Assembly: GCA_905612515.1 (NCBI GenBank)
Contig: CAJQSI010000108.1
Coordinates: 1-36,373, forward strand
DNA: 36,373 nt
Origin: an uncultured Opitutales bacterium
Lineage (GTDB): Bacteria; Verrucomicrobiota; Verrucomicrobiia; Opitutales; Seribacteraceae
Direction: 5' to 3'
Positions 32,341 to 36,373 of the stretch are shown piece after piece. The notes below the pieces were generated by a model, which saw only the letters and a program-made list of their open reading frames with translations, did not search any database and had not been told where the DNA came from. The position numbers and the translations under genes are program-made. Position 1 is the first letter of the stretch; every line of letters starts with the position of its first letter.

Positions 32341-32369
32341 TTTACCCTCGCAGAGCTTTTATCTATGAT
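32341..32369 (+). promoter_or_regulatory. Putative promoter of the Lrp/AsnC-family gene
   Basis: TTTACC at 32341-32346 and TATGAT at 32364-32369 are 17 bases apart, a good sigma70-type match. Transcription starting near 32376 would leave only about three bases before the ATG at 32379, so the transcript would be practically leaderless. No Shine-Dalgarno is visible, which agrees. Confidence 0.4.
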
Positions 32370-32378
32370 TAGAATGCT

Positions 32379-32861
32379 ATGAGTGATGTTCTTACCCTCT
32401 TGCTCGAAGGCGCCAAACCTTGTGCCGATCATCTTGCAAATATCCTCGGCAAAGAAAAAGCCGAGGTCGAGGCAGAGTTGCGTCGCCTCGAGGAGGATAA
32501 GAGCCTTCTTGGTTGGCTCCCCGTCTTCAACCCTGAAAAAGTGGAGGAGGGGCGTGTTCGGGCAGTGATCGAAGTGAAGATCAGTCCCGAGCGTGAAGGT
32601 GGTTTTGATCGCCTTGCCATGCGAATTGCTCGTTTTGAGGAAGTGGAATCCTGTTATCTTATGTCGGGTGGATACGATCTCCTGGTTTTTGTTGCCGGCA
32701 AGAACCTTAGAAAGGTCGCTGCCTTTGTCTCCGAAAGACTTGCCACTATCGAGGGGGTTCTCTCTACCTCCACCCACTTCTTGCTTCGCCCCTACAAAGA
32801 GCAGCGACATCTCTTGGTCGACGAGACCGAAGCAGTAGACAAGCCCGCCGTTTCTCCCTAA
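32379..32861 (+). CDS. Lrp/AsnC-family transcriptional regulator
   Basis: A 160-residue Lrp/AsnC-type protein. The N-terminal 50 residues form a helix-turn-helix (L-A-N-I-L-G-K-E-K-A-E-V-E-A-E-L-R-R-L-E-E-D). The middle and end form the RAM effector-binding domain (V-R-A-V-I-E-V-K-I-S-P ... Y-L-M-S-G-G-Y-D-L-L-V-F-V ... T-H-F-L-L-R). It probably senses an amino acid and controls nearby transport or amino-acid genes. Its TAA shares a base with the ATG of the aminotransferase gene (TAATG), so that gene is the likeliest target. The HTH is shorter and less standard than that of Lrp, so direct DNA binding is probable but not certain. Confidence 0.85.
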   Translation: MSDVLTLLLEGAKPCADHLANILGKEKAEVEAELRRLEEDKSLLGWLPVFNPEKVEEGRVRAVIEVKISPEREGGFDRLAMRIARFEEVESCYLMSGGYDLLVFVAGKNLRKVAAFVSERLATIEGVLSTSTHFLLRPYKEQRHLLVDETEAVDKPAVSP

Positions 32862-34057
32862 TGAGCGTAGATCACGAAAGCTTCGTGGCGAGTCATGTGA
32901 AAGACTTGCCCCGCTCAGGCATACGGGACTTTTTCGCCGTCGTATCCGAGATGCCCCAAGCCATTTCTCTCGGCATTGGAGAGCCTGATTTCGTTACCCC
33001 TTGGCATGTGCGAGAAGCTGCTATCTTTGCTCTTGAGAAGGGGCGTACCTCTTACACGGACAATCGGGGTCTGCTCCGGCTTCGCCGCGAAATCTCGAAG
33101 TACGTCGCCGATTTCTTCGGCCCGGAGTATGATCCTGCTAGCGAAATTCTTGCCACCGTCGGAGTTTCCGAAGCTATCGACGTGGCTCTGCGCGCGATTT
33201 TGAATCCCGGTGACAAGGTTCTCTACCACGAACCATGTTACGTCTCTTATGCCCCAAGCGTTACCTTGGCTCTTGGCGAGGCCATTCCCGTTGGCACGAA
33301 ACCCGAAGATGAATTCGCTCTCGATCCAGCGGCTTTCGAAGCTGCTTGGGAACCCGGCTGCAAGGCTCTACTACTCAACTTTCCGACCAATCCCACAGGC
33401 GGTACGGCCAATCGTGAAAAACTCGAACGTCTTGCGCGTTTCGCCATCGACAAGAACCTCCTTGTCATTAGCGACGAGATTTACGGCGAGCTGACCTACG
33501 AGGGCGAGCACGTCGGCATTGCCTCCCTTCCCGGGATGAAGGAGAGGACTCTTTTGTTGCACGGTTTCTCGAAGGCTTTTGCCATGACGGGATTTCGCAT
33601 CGGTTATGCCTGCGGGCCGGCAGTTCTTATCGAGGCAATGATGAAGATACACCAGTATTGCATGATGTGCGCTCCCATATTAAGCCAAGAAGCAGCTATT
33701 GAGGCCCTTGTGAATGGTTCCGACGAGGTTGCTCGCATGAAGGAGCAATATCATCGTCGTCGAGACTTCATTGTTCGTCGCTTCAACGAAATCGGGCTGT
33801 CCTGCCACTCTCCTCGAGGTTCCTTTTATGCTTTTCCTTCCATTCGTTCCACAGGGTTGAGTGACACTGACTTTGCCCATCGCCTTCTTCGCGAAGCCGA
33901 GGTTGCCGTCGTGCCGGGAACCGCATTCGGCGAACATGGTGCGAGCCATGTGAGAGCAAGCTTTTCTACCTCTTATGAAAATCTTGTCGAGGCGACCGAT
34001 CGCATCGCTCGTTTTCGGGATAATATCGTGATCGAAGATGCCGCCGCCGCCGTTTAG
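32861..34057 (+). CDS. Class I/II pyridoxal-phosphate aminotransferase
   Basis: A 398-residue fold-type I aminotransferase (AspC/PatA-like). L-G-I-G-E-P-D-F-V-T-P is the substrate-side N-terminal block, Y-T-D-N-R-G-L is the usual Y-x-x-x-x-G-L, N-F-P-T-N-P-T-G-G contains the cofactor-contacting Asn, I-S-D-E-I-Y has the Asp pairing with the pyridine nitrogen, and the Schiff-base lysine is Lys238 in H-G-F-S-K-A-F-A-M-T-G. A late V-R-A-S-F-S-T contains the carboxylate-binding Arg. It probably transaminates an amino acid with 2-oxoglutarate. It is co-transcribed with the Lrp-type regulator. Confidence 0.9.
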   Translation: MSVDHESFVASHVKDLPRSGIRDFFAVVSEMPQAISLGIGEPDFVTPWHVREAAIFALEKGRTSYTDNRGLLRLRREISKYVADFFGPEYDPASEILATVGVSEAIDVALRAILNPGDKVLYHEPCYVSYAPSVTLALGEAIPVGTKPEDEFALDPAAFEAAWEPGCKALLLNFPTNPTGGTANREKLERLARFAIDKNLLVISDEIYGELTYEGEHVGIASLPGMKERTLLLHGFSKAFAMTGFRIGYACGPAVLIEAMMKIHQYCMMCAPILSQEAAIEALVNGSDEVARMKEQYHRRRDFIVRRFNEIGLSCHSPRGSFYAFPSIRSTGLSDTDFAHRLLREAEVAVVPGTAFGEHGASHVRASFSTSYENLVEATDRIARFRDNIVIEDAAAAV

Positions 34058-34108
34058 CCAACTGTGACTACCTGATTTTTCGAGCCTTCCTTTAACTTTT
34101 CCATATTT

Positions 34109-35503
34109 GTGCAAACTCGTAGTGTAGCTATTGTCGGTCGCCCCAACGTGGGGAAGAGCCGTCTCTTCAACCGCATCGTTGGCCGGCGAATATCAATCGT
34201 ACATGATCGCCCCGGTGTAACTCGAGACGTCGTCGTTGCCGATGCACCCGGAGGATACGTCGTCATGGACACCGGCGGCATAGGAATGACTCCCTCGATG
34301 ACCCCTGTGGAGATTCAGGAAGCAACGGAAGATCAAGCTGATTTCGCCATTCGCGCCGCCGATGTTCTTCTATTCGTGGTCGATGGTCGCGAAGGTCTTA
34401 TCCCTCTGGATCAATCCCTTGCCGAGAAATTTCGTCGGATGGGGAAGACCCCTGTTCTTGTGGTCAACAAGATGGATGTTCCTGAACAGGACTACGCCCG
34501 TGATGAATTTGCCAGCCTTGGCTTTTCCACTGTTTTTCCCGTGTCAGCTGAGCATGGGAACGGTGTTGGAGATCTTCTGGACGGGGTGGAGGAACTTCTC
34601 CCGCCACCTTCTGATGAGCCCGTCGAAAAAGAAGCTCGCCGTGTTCGGATTGCTTTTCTCGGTCGTCCCAATGTGGGCAAATCCTCCCTTTGCAATCGTC
34701 TCCTAGAGGCAGAGCGACTGATCGTCAGCGACGTTCCGGGAACCACTCGGGAAACGGTTGAATTGGATCTCGATTTCGATGGAGATTCCGCCGATCAAGA
34801 ACCGTGGCGTTTCCGTCTCTTCGATACAGCCGGCCTCAAAAGACGAAAGCGCGTCAGTTCCTCTCTCGATTACTTCTCCTCTTTGCGGAGCGAGCAAGCT
34901 ATGGAGGGCGCTGATGTCGTCTTTTTGGTTTTGGATGCTCGAGAGGGTGTGACTCGGCAGGATAAAATCCTTGCCGGAAGAATCTTGGATGCAGGTAGGG
35001 GACTTGCCGTTCTTGTCAATAAGTGGGATCTTGTTTTGGAAGGATTTAGACGAGACCCCCTTCCCGGTTATCGCGATGAAGAACACTTTAGAAAATCCTA
35101 TGAGAAATCTCTTCGCAAAGAGCTCTTTTTCCTGCCCGAGTCTCCGGTGCTATTTGCCTCTGCTCTAACCGGATACTCGATTCGAGATTTTCTTGCGGCC
35201 GCCCGCGACATGGATGCTCGAATGGACGTCCCCATTCCTACTTCCCCCTTGAACCGACTTCTTGGCGATATGTTCGAAAAACGACCACCTGCGGCAGTCA
35301 AGGGAAAGCGCTTCAAGCTTTTCTATGCGCTCCAAGTCTCTTCACGTCCCTTTCGAATTAAGCTTTTCTGTAACCAAGGCGAACGCTTGGACGAAACATA
35401 CAGTCGTTACTTGGAAAAGAGTATCACGGGTCATTTTTCACTCATCGGTTGCCCATTGAAATTTTCACTTGCAGGTAAAGAAGCCCGTTACTCCGGAAGC
35501 TAG
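34109..35503 (+). CDS. der: Ribosome biogenesis GTPase Der (EngA)
   Basis: A 464-residue protein with two tandem GTPase domains and a C-terminal KH-like domain, required for 50S subunit assembly. The first domain has G-R-P-N-V-G-K-S at 10-17, D-T-G-G and N-K-M-D; the second repeats G-R-P-N-V-G-K-S near 184-191, then D-T-A-G and N-K-W-D. A short acidic insert (F-D-G-D-S-A-D-Q-E) lies in the second domain just before the switch II strand. The KH part ends with Y-S-R-Y-L-E-K and a short basic tail. The start is GTG at 34109. A strong terminator lies about 110 bases after its stop. Confidence 0.96.
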   Translation: MQTRSVAIVGRPNVGKSRLFNRIVGRRISIVHDRPGVTRDVVVADAPGGYVVMDTGGIGMTPSMTPVEIQEATEDQADFAIRAADVLLFVVDGREGLIPLDQSLAEKFRRMGKTPVLVVNKMDVPEQDYARDEFASLGFSTVFPVSAEHGNGVGDLLDGVEELLPPPSDEPVEKEARRVRIAFLGRPNVGKSSLCNRLLEAERLIVSDVPGTTRETVELDLDFDGDSADQEPWRFRLFDTAGLKRRKRVSSSLDYFSSLRSEQAMEGADVVFLVLDAREGVTRQDKILAGRILDAGRGLAVLVNKWDLVLEGFRRDPLPGYRDEEHFRKSYEKSLRKELFFLPESPVLFASALTGYSIRDFLAAARDMDARMDVPIPTSPLNRLLGDMFEKRPPAAVKGKRFKLFYALQVSSRPFRIKLFCNQGERLDETYSRYLEKSITGHFSLIGCPLKFSLAGKEARYSGS

Positions 35504-35610
35504 AATGAAGCTTTCGGCACGTAGCCTTATTCATCCCATCCGCAGTATTCCACCACTTCCTTGAGTATGCTCGAATAATTCTCTTAAACCTCTTCCCGGG
35601 TTTAATAAAG

Positions 35611-35652
35611 ACGGGGCCGACGTTTCACTTTCGAACGTCGGCCCCGTTTTTT
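35611..35652 (+). terminator. Intrinsic terminator after der
   Basis: A perfect 14-base-pair stem (ACGGGGCCGACGTT at 35611-35624 with AACGTCGGCCCCGT at 35634-35647) closes a nine-base loop. It is followed by a run of six T (35647-35652). This is a strong rho-independent terminator for der and separates it from fmt. Confidence 0.93.
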
Positions 35653-35716
35653 GTGTCCTACTATACGAGCGACCAACTCTCGTGGATGGGAGACGGACTC
35701 AAAGTTCATTAGACTT

Positions 35717-36373
35717 ATGCCGAAGCCCCCCGTTGTGTTTTATGGTTCGGATGCCATTGCCTTGCCTAGCCTCGACTTTTTCTTGAGAGAGGCATCTTCT
35801 GCCTGTGAACTTGTAGGAGTTATCACTCAACCCGATCGACCGTCGGGCAGAGGTAAAAAAATGCGTTCCAATCCCGTCAAGGAATGGGCTGTCGAAAACG
35901 GGATCAAAATACTTGATCCCGAAAAACCTCTTGAACCGGAGGTGACTTGGTTGCGGCAGGAAGGCGTGGTTATGGCAATGGTTATGGCATACGGTCATAT
36001 TCTTTCCTCTGCCTTGTTGGATGCACCTGTCGCCGGGACTTTCAACCTGCATGGTTCCGTGTTACCTGCCTATCGAGGGGCTTCTCCTGTGGAAACGGCT
36101 TTGGCTCAAGGCGAGAAAGAGACTGGAGTAACACTTATGCGCGTGGTCTCACGCATGGACGCAGGTCCCATCGTGGATACCGAGATCACGCCCATAGTGC
36201 GTGATGACGATGGTCCCTGGCTTCGCGAGAAGTTGTCGGTTGCCTGTGTTCCTCTTCTACGCCGAAACCTACCTGCGCTTTTGGCGGGCGAAGCTACGGA
36301 AACTCCGCAGGATGAAAAAGCGGCCACTTATTGTAGAAAGCTCCGCAAGGCGGATGGAGCACTGGACTTTTAC
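35717..36373 (+). CDS. fmt: Methionyl-tRNA formyltransferase (partial, runs off the window)
   Basis: The frame is open from the ATG at 35717 to the last base (219 codons), so only the 5' two thirds is present. It formylates initiator Met-tRNA using N10-formyl-tetrahydrofolate. V-V-F-Y-G-S-D starts the first strand, Q-P-D-R-P-S-G-R-G-K follows, and the catalytic Asn, His and Asp are in F-N-L-H-G-S-V-L-P-A-Y-R-G-A-S-P and R-M-D-A-G-P-I-V. T-Y-C-R-K-L-R-K-A-D-G begins the switch to the tRNA-binding C-terminal domain. It is downstream of a strong terminator and must have its own promoter, though none is obvious. Confidence 0.95.
   Translation, partial: MPKPPVVFYGSDAIALPSLDFFLREASSACELVGVITQPDRPSGRGKKMRSNPVKEWAVENGIKILDPEKPLEPEVTWLRQEGVVMAMVMAYGHILSSALLDAPVAGTFNLHGSVLPAYRGASPVETALAQGEKETGVTLMRVVSRMDAGPIVDTEITPIVRDDDGPWLREKLSVACVPLLRRNLPALLAGEATETPQDEKAATYCRKLRKADGALDFY

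Noticed and set aside
1-36373. CRISPR arrays, tRNA/rRNA genes, transposases or integrases
   Set aside because: No regularly spaced repeats, cloverleaf-like segments or transposase or recombinase motifs were recognised by eye on either strand.

Overview
The window is a long surface-polysaccharide (O-antigen or capsule type) biosynthesis locus, about 1-29.7 kb, followed by a housekeeping segment (heptose/LPS core genes, an Lrp-type regulator with an aminotransferase, der, and the start of fmt). WecA-type and WbaP-type priming transferases, a Wzx flippase, heptose-phosphate kinase and phosphatase, and a small lipoprotein point to a Gram-negative bacterium. The gene content and moderate base composition would fit a Verrucomicrobiota (Opitutae-like) genome, but that placement is an inference and was not tested.

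Layout. 0-1.24 kb: two truncated genes facing away from a junction near position 800 (a glycosyltransferase-like fragment on the minus strand, a methyltransferase fragment on the plus strand). 1.25-5.32 kb: an AT-richer operon with a family 2 glycosyltransferase, a nucleotide-sugar dehydrogenase, an SDR epimerase/dehydratase and a WbaP-type sugar transferase. 5.3-6.2 kb: a decayed patch with the tail of a DUF4143 ATPase, a hairpin and a 50-codon ORF. 6.2-9.4 kb: a WecA/MraY-family transferase with an unusual C-terminal extension, a DPM1-like glycosyltransferase and a methyltransferase. 9.5-16.2 kb: asnB and four genes joined by 4-base stop/start overlaps (polysaccharide-deacetylase-like, methyltransferase, alpha/alpha-toroid heparinase-like, DegT aminotransferase). 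16.2-17.1 kb: an AT-rich formyltransferase gene and a decayed copy of the start of wzx. 17.1-20.1 kb: wzx and a polytopic candidate polymerase or GT-C enzyme. 20.3-27.3 kb: GT4, hisH, hisF, an N-acetyl sugar amidotransferase, GT4, a WbpI-like 2-epimerase and a WbuB-like GT4. 27.3-29.7 kb: a second polyprenyl-phosphate sugar transferase and galE. 29.7-36.4 kb: a DUF192 lipoprotein (minus), heptose kinase, GmhB-like phosphatase, Nudix hydrolase, Lrp/AsnC regulator, aminotransferase, der, a strong terminator and fmt (cut by the window edge).

How the genes fit together. The order wzx, polymerase candidate, hisH, hisF, amidotransferase, GT, epimerase, GT resembles the Pseudomonas aeruginosa O5 wbp cluster (hisH, hisF, wbpG, wbpH, wbpI, wbpJ). 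That cluster makes an acetamidino-mannuronic acid residue. Recognisable partners for its earlier steps are scattered here (a dehydrogenase at 2.1 kb, a DegT aminotransferase at 15 kb), but no WbpB-like oxidoreductase or WbpD-like acetyltransferase is visible. A sugar formyltransferase gene lies in the cluster instead. The left arm and the 16-17 kb region carry several marks of recent recombination: truncated genes, a partial duplication and composition shifts, as expected of a locus under diversifying exchange.
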